Made by a program: the position numbers and the translations under genes. From the NCBI RefSeq assembly GCF_002878395.1, contig NC_061115.1:56138197-56202196 (forward strand): DNA of 64,000 bases, given 5' to 3'. This stretch comes from Capsicum annuum. Taxonomy: Eukaryota; Streptophyta; Magnoliopsida; Solanales; Solanaceae. Shown here in pieces: positions 34,678 through 47,060 of this stretch (its first letter is position 1; every line of letters starts with the position of its first letter). The notes under the pieces are model-generated. The model made no database searches. It worked only from the letters and a program-made list of their open reading frames with translations, and had not been told where the DNA came from.

Positions 34678-37112
34678 TGTAATGCTCCGAGAGTACAACC
34701 TGGGCGTCACATGGTGCTTACAGTCTTGAGGGACCACAGATAACCCATGAGCTGGTACCTACTATGAGTATTGAATAACACAATCATAAATGTAGAAGAA
34801 TAACTAATATGCCATAAGGTTTTAATATCTAAAACAAATATTGAATTATGAATCTGAAGAAATAACTATCTAAGTCTGAATAAATACTAAAATTTGAGAT
34901 AAACTGAAAAACTAACTATCATGTCAACTAAAGTTTGAATACTGAATAGCTGACTATATTGTCTGAAAGCCTCTAAACTGAATAACTGTGAGTTTATGGG
35001 ATAGGCCCCAACTAACTCCAACTAATTACTAGACTGAAAACATGAAATAAAATAATCTATCCTTGAAATATAAGGACTCACCACTGCTACTGCTGAGAGT
35101 CTGAGAAGTTTAAGTCCGATCCGGGAACTAGGCATCAGAACCTATGATATAATACATCATAGCACAAAAGAATGATATACGATTAGTACTTTAAATGTAC
35201 TGGTATGCTAAATGAGGTAGGCTGATATGCATGATTTCATGAACAGGAATAATAATTATATGAATATACATGTAAAACATAGAATACTAAATAGAGAGCA
35301 TGAAATCTGTAGATACTAAAAATATATGAAATTTGTAAATACTATGATGCATGAAAGTCTATAAATACTGAAGGTACGTGAAATCTATAGATACTGGGGA
35401 TGCATGACCAAGCATAAAACATGAACTGAATGGAAGTCTGTAAACTGAACTACTAAAATAACTGATATCTGTATGCAACGGTCAAACAACACTGAGACTA
35501 AACTACTAATTTGATTATTGGACCGAGATTTTGGGAGCTATCATCTAACAGACATTCCCCAATCTGAGAAAATTGAGGTCCAACCCGTAACCCCAGTTGA
35601 AAGGGTGTTAATACCATACCACGGGTACTAACGCTGGTTGTGTGGATCCACTATACTGATGTAATGTCCTAAGGACTAAGGGTGTCAAGCCTGAATTGAC
35701 GGGTGACCCCTGTGAGATAGTCAATCCTACACTAACGGATGACTTCTCATATCCTACGCTGTCTATGTAGTTCTGGAGTTTAGGAACTGCAACTAGCGAC
35801 TCTGCCTATCTAATGGGGATGCCGCCATCCCTACACTCGCTCGGTTCTAAGTCCTACTCCCAACTGAATGACGCTGAGTTACTGACTATTCTGAGTTTAA
35901 CTGACTGATCTAGTAATGCTCATAATATGTATTCTAAAGTTATTCTGAAGATATTGAGACAAGACTAAATAAGCAGCTATGGTTTTCGGGTATTCAATAC
36001 CCCTAGACTCAAAAGTAATAATTGTAACATGATACTTAAGTATTGAGGACATAGCATGAAGGTTTTTATCAAACATGTATTCTTGTAGGTATTTTATGAA
36101 ACACTTGTAGTTCATAGTTTGGTCAAATCATAGGAATGTTAGGGAACTTGTAGTAATAGCATGAATTCAACATGAATAGTACTAAATCATGATTAATTCA
36201 ATGAATGATAACATTAAAACATGGAGAATTGAATAACAACATTAACTTCATCTATACATGGTGTAAAATCACAGTGCATGAAGATTCATAGGTGAAATCA
36301 TAATTTAAAATCAAAATAACTTGAAAAGATCACAATTTTGTAATTTAAATCGGATACTTGGACTTCATGGGTGAAAGGAACCCATGGATGAACATTTAAC
36401 ATACCTGGGCTAATGAATTTGAGAGGCTTGATGGTGAGTTCTTGAGATTTGGTATTAAATTTGAGAGCTAGGGTTTTTGTGTTCTTGAATAGAATGGATC
36501 CCCTTTTGAGTAATTTGAGAATATAGGAATATGATGCCCTATTAGGCTTTAATTTCATGTTTAGGACTTAGGAAAATGACCAAACATCCCCTTGGAAATT
36601 AAAAATGCAAAATTGGAAAATTCAAAATCCTGATTTGCAGCCCTGGCGCGATGTTCCAGGATCGTGGAGCCTCACTAGAAATTGACAACTGGGACCTGAA
36701 AGCTTGGCGTAATGCGAGCTATTGTGGTAAGTTTTTGGAATGTCATTTTGTCCACCTCCGTGACGCGCAATTATCGCGAAGGCTCACTGGAAATTTCCAA
36801 ACGTGGACTGGGTCCTTGGCGCGACGTGCCAATATTTCTATCCCTTACTGGAAATTGAAAATTGTCATTTAGACCGGCTCTGCGATGCGCTAGTGACCAA
36901 AATTACGGTATTTAACGACTGAAACTTAAAATCGCCATAACTTCTTACTCAATTATCAGATTTGGGAAAATTTTATATCGTTGGAAAGCTTATTGAATTT
37001 TCTACGTAATAGCAAGATCTAAACTGAAAAGTAATGGGTATTTCGAAAATTTTATATATAAATGCTTATGTATTGGGACTTAAATCATGATAGGGAAATA
37101 TGGGGTGTTACA
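34678..37112 (-). mobile_element. 3' LTR of a Tekay-like Ty3/gypsy element (minus strand), about 2.4 kb
   Basis: Plus-strand ends are TGTAATGCTCC and GGGGTGTTACA, so the minus-strand LTR runs TGTAACACCCC to GGAGCATTACA. It begins inside the gag of the plus-strand element. It is followed, on the minus-strand upstream side, by the pol remnant in the same orientation, so it is a 3' LTR. The 5 bp next to its left end are ATGGT, but the other target copy is not available because the element is truncated. Confidence 0.75.
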
Positions 37113-37275
37113 ATATCTCCCCCTTGGGATCATTCATCCTTGAATGAGACTAGTTACGCTGAGGAAAACTGATGGACTAAGCTTACACACTGAACATGCA
37201 TATCTAATGCATGTAATGTATGGCTGAACTGATTTATAAATGCACGACTGACATGAACATGATGTGCAACTAAAA

Positions 37276-40245
37276 CTAAGCATGATAGAGAGAAATCTTA
37301 AGAAGATTAGTACCATAAACCAAATCTGAATTCGTGGAGAAAAGATGAGGGTACTTGGTCTGCATATCTACTTCTGCTTCCCAAGTAGCTCCTTCAATGG
37401 ACTGATTTCGCCAAAGAACTTTGACTAGTGGAACTTCTTTGTTCCTTAGTCTACGAACTTGATGATCAAGAATTTCGACTAGAGCTTCCTCATAGGAAAG
37501 ACTGTCCTGAACATCTACGCTTTCTAGGGGAACAACTATAGATGGATCACCAATACACTTCTTCAACAATGAGACATGGAACACTGGGTGTCTACCTTTT
37601 TTAAATGATTGATAATTCTAAAAGGACCGATACAACGGGGACTAAGTTTCCCTTTCTTGCCGAACCTCTTTACTCCCTTCATGGGAAGTACACAGAATCA
37701 CCGATCTTAAACTCGAGATCCTTTCTCCTCACATCTGCATACGACTTCTATCGGCTCTGGGCTACTTTAGGATTTTCTCTGATCAACTGAACCTTCTCTA
37801 AGGCATTCAACACCAAGTCACTCCCTACTACCATGGTCAGCAAATCGAACTACCTTTAAAATCAACTATGCATGCTCTCAGCATATCTTCAAGAGTCTGA
37901 ATGGTCCTTTCTACTTGACCACCTGTCTGAGGGTGAAAGTCTATACTGAGATAGACTTGGGTACCACGACCCTTTTGGAATGCTTTTCATAAGTGAGAGG
38001 TAAAATCGGTACCTCTATCAGATATGATAGATAAGGGAACAATGTGCAACTTAACCAACTCTCTGAGATAGAGTTTGGCATAGTCCTCAACTGAATAAGA
38101 GGTATGGACTGGAAAGAAATGAGTTAATTTGGTCATACTATCTACGATAACCCAAATAGAATCATGCTGATGATGGGTATGGGGCAAACCCATTACAAAA
38201 TCCATGTTCACTTCTTCCCATTTCCATGTAGGAATGCTGAACTCCTACATGGACCCACTAGGCTTCTAGTGCTCAATCTTAACTTGCTGGCACGTAGAGA
38301 ACTTAGATATGAACTCTGCAATATACCTCTTCATCCCACTCTACCAATAGATCTCCCACAAATCATGGTACATCTTAGTAGACACTGGACGAGTAGAGTA
38401 GCACGCACTATGCGCTTCTACAAGAATTCGTTGCCTCAAATCATCTAAATCAGGCTCACATAGCCGACCCTGACAATGTAGCACACCATCTCCCCCTTGG
38501 GAGAAAACCTCTACCTTTTGATCTCTGACTGATTCTTTTAACTTATCTAGACTAGAATCTCTATCTTGCTTTTCCTTTACTTTGGAAACTATAGAGCATT
38601 TTGAAAAACTTTGCACCCATATGCTACCTTTTGCTATATCTACTAGGAGGAGACCTAATCGGATAAGATGATAAACTTCCTAAGCTAATTTCTTCTTACC
38701 ATCCTCAACATGAGCAGTACTATCCATAGACAATTTACTGAGAGCATTTTCTACTACATTGGCCTTGCCCGGATGATACATAACACTCATGTCATAATCT
38801 TTCAAAAACTCTAACCACCTCCTTTGACTCAAATTCAAGTCTTTCTGAGAGAATACATACTGCAAGCTTTTGTGATCTGTGAATAGATCAAAATGTACCC
38901 CATACAAGTAATGCCTCTAAATCTTTAAGGCAAACACTACAGCTTCTAGCTCAAGATCATGAGTTGGATAATTATTCTCATAGGGCTTAAGCTGCCTAGA
39001 AGCATAGGCTATGACCTTTTCTCTCTGCATAAGGACACAACCCAAACCTACTCTGGATGTATCACAGTACACAACAAACCCCTTCTGAACTATTTGGCAA
39101 GGTAAGAACTGGGGCTGAGGTGAGTCAAGTCTTCAACTCCAGAAAACTCTTCTCATAGGAATCTGACCACTGAAACTTAACTTTCTTCTGACTCAATCTG
39201 GACATGGGGGATGCAATAGATGAAAACCCTTCAACAAACCGATGGTAATAGCCAGCCAAACCCAAGAAACTCTTGATATCTAATAGAGAGATGGGTTTAG
39301 TCTAGTTTCTCACTGCCTTGGTCTTTTGAAGATCAACTCTAATATTGTTACCAAAAATAATATGGCCAAGGAGAGATACTGATCTTAGCTAAAATACAGC
39401 AACTGGTGAGCTCTGAGATTCTATAACACTATTCTGAGATGGTCTGTATGATCATTTCTCTATGGAAGTAAACAAGAATGTCATCAATAAAGACTATGAC
39501 GAACACATCCAAGTACTGCTTGAACACTCATTTCATCAAGTCCATGAAGGCTACTAGGGCATCCATGAGACCAAAGGATATTACTAGAAATTTGAAGTGA
39601 CCATACCAAGTTTGGAAAGCTATTTTCAGAATTTCACATTCCCTAACCCTGAGATAATGATAGCTGATCTAAGGTCTATCTTGGAAAAGTAGCTGGCACC
39701 CTGAACTTGGTCAAACAAGTCATCGATTCTAAGAAGTGGATATTTATTCTTGACTGTGACTTTGTTCAACTGATGGTAGTCTATGCATATTCTGATAGAA
39801 CCATCTTTCTTCGGCACGAATAGAACAGTGTGCCCCCTGGGGAGATGTTGGGCCTGATGAATCCCTTATCTAGGAGATCCTTTAACTATTCTTATAATTC
39901 TTTGAGTTCAGCTGGAGCCATTCTGTATGGCAAAATTGATATATGCAGAGTATCTGGGAGAAAGTCTATTTCGAAGTCGATTTCCCTTTCGGGAGGAACT
40001 CTGGAAAGATCTTCAGGGAACACAACTGAGAATTTGTTTACTACTAGAACTGACTCAAGAGTTGAAGTTTCTGAACTAGAGTCCTTGACTCGAATAAGAT
40101 GGTAAATACACCCCTTGTATATCATCTTTCTCTCTCTAAGGTATTAAATTAACTGACCCTTATATGTTGTGGTACTACTCCTCCACTCAAGGACTGGTTC
40201 ATTCGGGAGCTAAAAATGAACTATTCTTAAATCTAGGTATGTTAA
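37276..40245 (-). pseudogene. Tekay-like chromovirus pol remnant: RT, RNase H, integrase, chromodomain
   Basis: In minus-strand order: the protease/RT linker and RT start with FPEDLSRVPPEREIDFEIDF and RMAPAELKEL (39892-40125); RT palm with [20 protein letters not shown] and [11 protein letters not shown] (39626-39817); the RT active-site FIDDI near 39485; RNase H with LFTDHKSLQYVFSQKDLNL (38680-38907); the integrase zinc-binding region (38341-38616); the integrase core with MDFVMGLP and IISDRGTDFTSH (37987-38211); then FHVSLLKKCIGDPS and a chromodomain-type end with VLWRNQSIEGATWEAEVDM (37276-37584). The order and chromodomain place it in the chromovirus (Tekay/Del) group. Numerous frameshifts and stops break it. 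Upstream of RT the homology stops near 40245 and Ulp1-like sequence begins, so protease, gag and the 5' LTR are lost. Confidence 0.88.
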
Positions 40246-40324
40246 TTGCCATTTTCTCATGAGGCAGAGAATTTTGTCAACATGCTGTGATATAAGAAGT
40301 TAATTTTTAAATAGGTTAGTAATT

Positions 40325-40475
40325 GTAAAGATGGTCCATCTGTTGCATGGGGTTCTCTAAATTAATAATCCAATGCAACTTATGCAACAGATGGATAATA
40401 AGTTGCAACAAAACCATAATCTATTGTACCATAATACCCAGCTGTTGTAATAGATTTCACATCTGTTACATAGCT
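40325..40475. repeat. CAACAGATG-type motif cluster in a copy B intron
   Basis: ATGGTCCATCTGTTGCATGG, TTATGCAACAGATGG and related runs lie between the exon ending near 40500 and the acceptor before HVDKIL. The same intron in copy A (21150-21400) has the same text, so the motif was already in the common ancestor. Confidence 0.75.
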
Positions 40476-41339
40476 TTTTATTCATGGTGTATATTAGAAG
40501 TCTAGGTTGGGAAAAGTAAATTTGCCTTGTCCTCGTACCACATAAACATATCTGTCATAGTCTGGAAGTTTTGGGGGAAAAAGAGGCCTGGGGTAATCTG
40601 GTGTGCCTGGCTTGTTATTCTTAGAATGTCACAGATCCTTCTTTTCTTTGTTGCCAAGTTTTGCGTATATGTCCACCTTATTGAATGACCCTTGAACTTC
40701 AAAAACTTTTTGAGAGGGAGGCATTGTAATTTTTTTATTTTTGATCGGAGAGTACATCGCTAATTTCTCTTTTCTTCCTCCTAACCAATACTGTAGGAGT
40801 GTATGACACCCTTACCTTTTTGGATGGTATAACACCCATCTTGGATTTAAATTCCTTGATAGTTTTAGAGATATCCTCTACTTTTTCAAAGAGTTTATCC
40901 TAGATATCCTTCCACTCTTCGTATTCGCAACGAGAACACGAGGGTAAAGAGGGGCGAGAGGGACTTGTGTAAGGGTGAAAAGGGGTGTTTTCAAACATAT
41001 TTATATTTTCTTGAGCATCAATATACTTATACTTACGAGTGGTAGAAGAATCAGCATGCCTGCCATCAACACCAACAACTCCACCAGAAAAAGCACCCGA
41101 ATCTGCCTTAGTAGGTTGGTCATGAAGAGCCTCAACATCAGGCTGACCTTGCCTAACTGATCTTCTTATGGTTGTTGCTCTAGCCAATTCCTTCTTTATC
41201 AACTCCACCATTGGTTCTGCTGTAGTATCAACATGACCTAATATAATAAGTCATCACTGACTCATTTTCAGTAGGCACGATCCATGGGTACACAACCTAG
41301 AAAAAAAGACAGATACATTTCAATCATATAATATAATAA

Positions 41340-41860
41340 TTTTCATAGTTGTGTTACATTTTAATAGTCAACTTTTGCAATAGATTAACAATATATTACA
41401 TCAGATTACTCATCTATTGCATAGTTTGCAATAGATAGTTAAAATCCGTTTGAGTCGAGTTTAGAGAACCAGAGCAGCACATGGATAATCTGATGCAAAA
41501 TATCAATCATCTGTCATAAGAGATTACCAATCTGTTGCACCAGTTACACAAGACGGATAATCTATTCGATTACATGTTATGCAATAAATAATCTGTATAT
41601 CGCAATAGATTAACAATATGTTATATCAGATTACACATCTGTTGCATAATTTGCAGTAAATGGTTAATCTGTTAGGAGTCGGGTTCAGAGAACCAAAGAA
41701 ACAGATAGGTAATTTGATGCAAGATATCAATCGTCTGTCACAATAGATTATCAATCTATTGCGCTGGTTGGCATAAGACGGGTAATCTATCGCAACAGAT
41801 ATCCCATTTAGTGCATCAGATATAACATCTGTTGCACCAGATATAATATTTGTTCAATAT
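41340..41860. repeat. CAACAGATT-type motif cluster in a copy B intron
   Basis: The intron between the exon for the DUF1985 tail (donor near 41883) and the exon starting VVYPWIVPTE (acceptor near 41298) is filled with runs such as GATTACTCATCTATTGCATA and TCTGTTGCACCAG. A roughly 210 bp block is present twice (GCAATAGATTAACAATATRTTA at 41387 and 41602). Confidence 0.75.
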
Positions 41861-43289
41861 CCTTCATTGAGTAAAATTATTTTACTTGAAGATGACGTAC
41901 TGCATCATTCATAGGATTAAAGAGATCATCCTCCTTAATTTTGGTATTGTTCTTTGTAGCTAACCACCTAAACATCCTTGGATGAGAAACCTTATCCGAG
42001 TAATCTATTACCTGCTTTCGGAGAGGAGGAATAGCTTCAAATGATCAATCCTAAAAAATGTAAATAGAAAGAAAGCAAAAAAGGTCATAATAACTATATT
42101 CAATATAAATTAATGGATGAGTAAACATAGTGATTAATTTTACTATGAAAGCCCAAGAAAAGCCGTATAATGTGGTCATCCCTGAGGATATCTTTGTCAG
42201 TAACTATTGGATAGTCAGGTAGAAGCTGTCATATCCCCAGGGATAATTGTTGAATATATCAAAATCGTCAACATGCGCCAACAAATCATCTTCTATGACC
42301 TTGTTGACGTCTCTTGCCAATATAATGAATGGGCAAACCAAACTAAGCATAATCGCTCCCTGTACTGCTTTGGTATGATTTTATCCATGAGATCTATCAA
42401 TAAAATCTGATGCATTATAGCCACATCGAGCAATGTCTAACAACCCATCTATTTTGTCCTTGCATTTTCTTGCCTTGGATCTTTTGCGGGGAGTTCCCTT
42501 GGCGATAGGTGGTTCTTCTAGACAATGGTATCTCAAGTCCGTCACTATAGAAAACTCTTGCAAGCCAAAACAAATCGGCATTCCACAATAGTTGATCTAG
42601 ATTTCATCGATCTTTTTGCCCCTCCTTTTGAATCTTCATCATCCCCCACGTACTTGATCCTGCGCTTGAGAAGACCTATACCATCTTCATATGGAAATGG
42701 GCAGGGGGGTCCTCAGGTAGCTTAAGAAAGCATCCAAAGTAGCTCTTCTTAAAAAGTCCATCTATGTTTTCATTTTTCATAATTTTCCTAAAATAAATAA
42801 ATTTTCTCCCCATCTAACAATTAAGTACAATTTCACCACTTAGTTCTTCTTCTGCTTTTGGGTTATTTATCGGCATCGTAACTTGAAACTTGTCAATACT
42901 AAAATTTTTGACAAGATCATGCTGGGATGTCGATATTAATTCACGCCCCATTGATGATCCATTATCATTATGTTGATGATCATCCTCTTTCTCTTTGTCA
43001 CTCTCTAACTCCTCCTCTTTCTCACATTCATTTTCTTCATCGCTATCTATAGACCTTTGTCCACTTCCCTTAATATTGTTTTTATTTCTCTCCTCAACTT
43101 CACGTTTCTCAGACTAAGATTGTTCAGGAAGTTCCTCCGAACCCTCTGTACTGTAGCCTTTTTTTGGGTGGTCAGAAATTGATCCACTTTCACTTTTTTT
43201 TCTTTTGGAGACATGTTTTACCTACAAATAATAGAAAAAACAAAAATTACATTACAATTGATGTATGCATAAATTTTAAAAATACATTA

Positions 43290-43490
43290 TAGACTCCACC
43301 AATACCGACACACCAACAACCACCACCATTACAAACACCACCAACCAATGACACAAACACCACCGGTAGCTACCATAAATACCACCAACCAATGCCACCA
43401 CAAACACCACCAACCAATGCCACCAACAGCCTTCACGAAGACGATGACCACCACCACCACCACCACTAACACCACAAATACCATCCAATA
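43290..43490. repeat. CCACCA-rich minisatellite
   Basis: Units such as ACAAACACCACCAACCAATG recur about five times within a CCACCA trinucleotide background. The cluster lies upstream of copy B, probably in its leader intron. Confidence 0.85.
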
Positions 43491-43905
43491 ATACCACGAT
43501 AGTCAGCGGAACACTACGATAAAAATAGGGTTTTCTTGAGTTCGTACTACAATTTTATCGTCAAAACACAAAATTATAAACCCATTCTTGAAGATAATAC
43601 AACTTAAAGTTTTCTTTTTCATCATTAACTTAAAAAATCTTATTTTTTAGAAAAAAATAATAAATATAAAACTATTCTCGAACTCTGTTACCTACAAAGA
43701 CAGAGAAAATAACTGATCCAAGCAAGAATAAAGTCAAAAATAACACCTATGTGGTTGAAAATAAGAAGAAAATCAATCTATTGTAGAGGGTATAATAATT
43801 TATTGAGTCGTTGTTGTCAGTACTGTATAATTGAGTGAGAAAGAGAAAAGAGCTAGAACTCGAGATTTGAAATGATGAAATATTTTTCTCGCAAATGAAT
43901 GATTT

Positions 43906-43960
43906 GTATGGGCTGATTTGTATTTTGGAAAAGAATGATAAGTTTTGAAAATGTTAATTT
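43906..43960 (-). repeat. Candidate terminal inverted similarity to 15109-15165
   Basis: The reverse complement reads ATTTTCAAAACTTATCATTC then CAAAATACAAATCAGCCCAT. It matches ATTTTCAAAATTTCTAATCT then AAAAATACAAATCAACCCAC at 15112-15158. Both lie about 0.7-1.1 kb upstream of DUF1985-Ulp1 starts that face each other. They may be element ends or only conserved promoter sequence. Confidence 0.4.
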
Positions 43961-44009
43961 GGTTTGAATTAATCTTAATTATTTTTAAAATTCTAAAAGA
44001 TATGCATAA

Positions 44010-47000
44010 TTTTTAACCCTCTCATCATGCAATTGCCAAAAGACTCGTTGAAGTTGTAGTTGACTCTATGAGCTTACCCCTGGTCCTATATTAATTAATT
44101 TAGGTATATGAACTCAATTGAAATTGTATAAAAATAAATGTTCAACCTATTGCATCAGATTACACATTTATTATAAATTATCAAACAGATTAAGTAATCT
44201 CTTACGACAGATTACCTATCTATTGTAAATTATCAAATAGATTATCACATGCCTCAATAAATTATCCATCTATTATAAAGTATCAAATAGTCGCTGCCAT
44301 CTGTTGTAGTTGACCCTATGAAAACTCATCCATGGTCCTAGATTAATCAATTCAGGTATTAGTCTAACATATGAGGTAATAAGAATCAGTTCAACTTAGA
44401 GTGATCGATGACTCTGGTTGGGAGGAACGCAATACCGTCTCATAATTCAATTACCAAAAGACTCAATTAAAGTTGTAGTTGACCCTATAAGAACTCACCC
44501 CTAGTCCTAGATTAATCAATTAAGGTATTAGTCTAACATATGAAATCAATTAAAATTGTATAAAAATAAATGTTCAATATGTTGCAACAGATTAACCATC
44601 TATTGTAAGTTATCAAACAAATTAAGTCATTTGTTGCAATAGATTACTCATCTATTGTACATCATCAAACAGATTAAGTCATCTGTTGAGGCAGATTACC
44701 AATCTATTGTAAATTATCAAATGGATTAAGTCATATGTCGTAACAGATTACCCATCTATTGTAAATTATCAAATATGCGCTGATATCTTTTATAGTTAAC
44801 CCTATGAGAACTCACTCCTAGTCCTAGATTAACCAATTAAGATATTAGTTTAACATATAAGGTAGTAAGAATTAGTATAGCTCAGAGTGATTGATCGGCG
44901 ACTCTGGTCGGGGAGTTCAATATTGTCTCATCAGGCAATTTTTGAAAGACTCAATTGAAGTTGTAGTTGACCTTTTGAGAACTCACCCCTGGTCAAAGAT
45001 TAATCAATTAATGTATTAGTCTAAAAAATAAGGTAATAAGAATAGGTTCAGCTCAGAGTGATCGATCGATAACTCTAGTCGAGAGAAATGCAATACCGTC
45101 TCATCATTCAATTGCCAAAAGACTCAATTGAAGTTCTAGTTTACCTTATGAGAACTCACCCCTGGTCCTAGATTAATCAATTTAGGTATTAGTCTAACAT
45201 ATGAAATCAATTAAAATTATATAAAAACAAATGTTCAACCTATTGCAACAGATTAACTATCTGTTGTAAGTTATCAAACAGATTAAGTCACTTATTACAA
45301 CAGATTACTTATCAGTTGTAAATTATCAAACTGATTAAGTCATATGTTATGATAGATTACCCATCTATTATAATTCATTAAATGGATTAAGTAATATATC
45401 AAAACAAATTACCTATCTGTTATAAATTATCAAATAGGTGCTGCCATCTGTTGGAGTTAACCCTATAAGAACTCACCCCTAGTCCTAGATTAATCAATTA
45501 AGGTATTAGTTGAACATATGAGGTAGTAAGAATAGGTTCAGCTTAGAGTGATCGATCAACAACTCTGGTCGGGAGGAACACAATACCGTCTTATTATGCA
45601 ATTGCTAAAAGACTCAATTAAAGTTGTAGTTGACCCTATGAGAACTTACTGCTGGTCCTAGATTAATCAATTAAGGTATTAGTCTAACATATAAGGTAAT
45701 AAGACTCATTTCAGCTTAGAGTGATAGATTGATGACTCTGGTCAGGAGAAACGTAATACCGTCTCATCATTTAATTTCCAAAAGACTCAACTGAAGTTGT
45801 AGTTGACCCTATGAGAACTCACCCTTGGTCCTAGATTAATAAATTAAGGTATTATTCTAATATATGAAATCAAATGAAATTGTATAAAAATAAATGTTCA
45901 ACCTGTTGCAACAGATTAACTATCTGTTGTAAGTGATCAAACAGATTAAGTCATTTATTGCAACAGATTACTCATCTATTGTAAATTATCAAATATATTA
46001 AGTCATATATTATGATAGAATACCCATATATTGAAAATTATCAAATAGATTAAGTCATATGTCGAAACAGATTACGATTTGTTATAAATTATCAAATAGG
46101 AACTGCCATCTGTTGTAGTTGACCCTATAAGAACTCACCCCTGGTCCTAGATTAACCAATTAAGGTATTAGTCTAATATATGAGGTAGTAAGAATTGGTT
46201 CATCTCAAAGTGATCGATCGACGACTCTGGTCGAAAGTAACACAATATCGTCTCATCATATATATTTCTGAAAGACTCAATTAAAGTTGTAGTTGACCCT
46301 ATGAGAACTTACCTCTAGTCCTAAATTAATCAATTAAGGTATTAGTCTAACATATGAAATCAATTGAAATTGTATAAAAATAAATGTTCAACCTGTTGAA
46401 CAGATTAACCATCTGTTGTAAGTTATCAAACAGATTAAGTCATTTGTTGTAACAAATTACTCATCTATTATAAATAATCAAACTGATTAACTCATCTATT
46501 ACAATAGATTACCCATCTATTGTAAATTATTAAATAGATTGTCACATTTCATAATAGATTACCCATATTTTGAAAATTATCAAATAGGCACTGCCATCTG
46601 TTGTAGTTGACCTTATGAGAACTCACCCCTAGTCCCAGATTAATCAATTGAGGTATTAGTTGAACATATGAGGTAGTAAAAATTGGTTCAGCTTGGAGTG
46701 ATCGATCGATGACTCTGGTCTAGTGCAACGCAATACCTTCTCATCATGCAATTACCAAAAGACTCAATTAAAGTTGTTGTTGACCCTATAAGAACTCACC
46801 CCTGGTCCTAGATTAATCTATTAAGGTATTAGTCTAACATATGAACTCAATTGAAATTGTATAAAAAAAAATATTCAACCTATTGCAACAAATGTCTTTT
46901 CTGTTGGATTTAATCAAACAAATTAAGTCATTTGTTGCAACATATTACACATCTGTTGTAAATTGTCAAAGAAGTATTGCATCTGTTACGACAGATGACC

Positions 47001-47060
47001 GACCTTTGGAAATTTTCAAAAAGAAATTGTTATCTGTTGCACTTAGATATTTTAAGACCT
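44010..47060. repeat. Large tandem array, units of about 430-660 bp with internal sub-repeats
   Basis: The phrase AAATGTTCAACCTGTTGCAA (or variant) recurs at about 44141, 44572, 45234, 45897, 46387 and 46874, giving spacings of 431, 662, 663, 490 and 487 bp. Each unit has a block of sub-repeats (ACAGATTACYCATCTATTGTAAATTATCAAACAGATTAAGTCA, about 55 bp) and a block with GTAGTTGACCCTATGAGAACTCACCCCTGGTCCTAGATTAATCAATTAAGG. Long units carry the second block twice, together with GAGTGATCGATCGAYGACTCTGG. No protein frame runs through. The array lies just beyond the upstream end of copy B. Confidence 0.88.

Larger units (their letters stand above)
40250..43214 (-). pseudogene. DUF1985-Ulp1-like gene, 5' and middle part, copy B
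   Basis: The start codon is read at 43214 (MSPK), followed after a frameshift by a Lys/Glu/Ser-rich acidic region with NECEKEEELESDKEKEDD. DUF1985 comes next (about 42960-42140) with LVKNFSIDKFQVTMPI, MVYGLLKRRIKYVGDD, MPICFGLQEFSIVTDLRYH and NYPWGYDSFYLTIQ. Downstream exons give PPLRKQVIDYSDKVSHPRMF (near 42000), a hydrophilic linker with EALHDQPTKADSG and NINMFENTP (40900-41211), and KNNKPGTPDYPRPLF-type text (about 40560-40640). The last recognisable exon starts HVDKILCLMRKWQ (about 40290-40250), exactly where the Tekay pol fragment abuts. The catalytic domain is therefore gone. Introns hold CAACAGATG motifs (40325-40475, 41340-41860). It shares subfamily with copy A, and the two overlap in two exons, so they are separate copies. 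Confidence 0.82.

Noticed and set aside
43276..43497. Gly/Val/Trp-rich frame on the minus strand
   Set aside because: It is only the translation of the CCACCA minisatellite and has no start context or homologue that I recognise.
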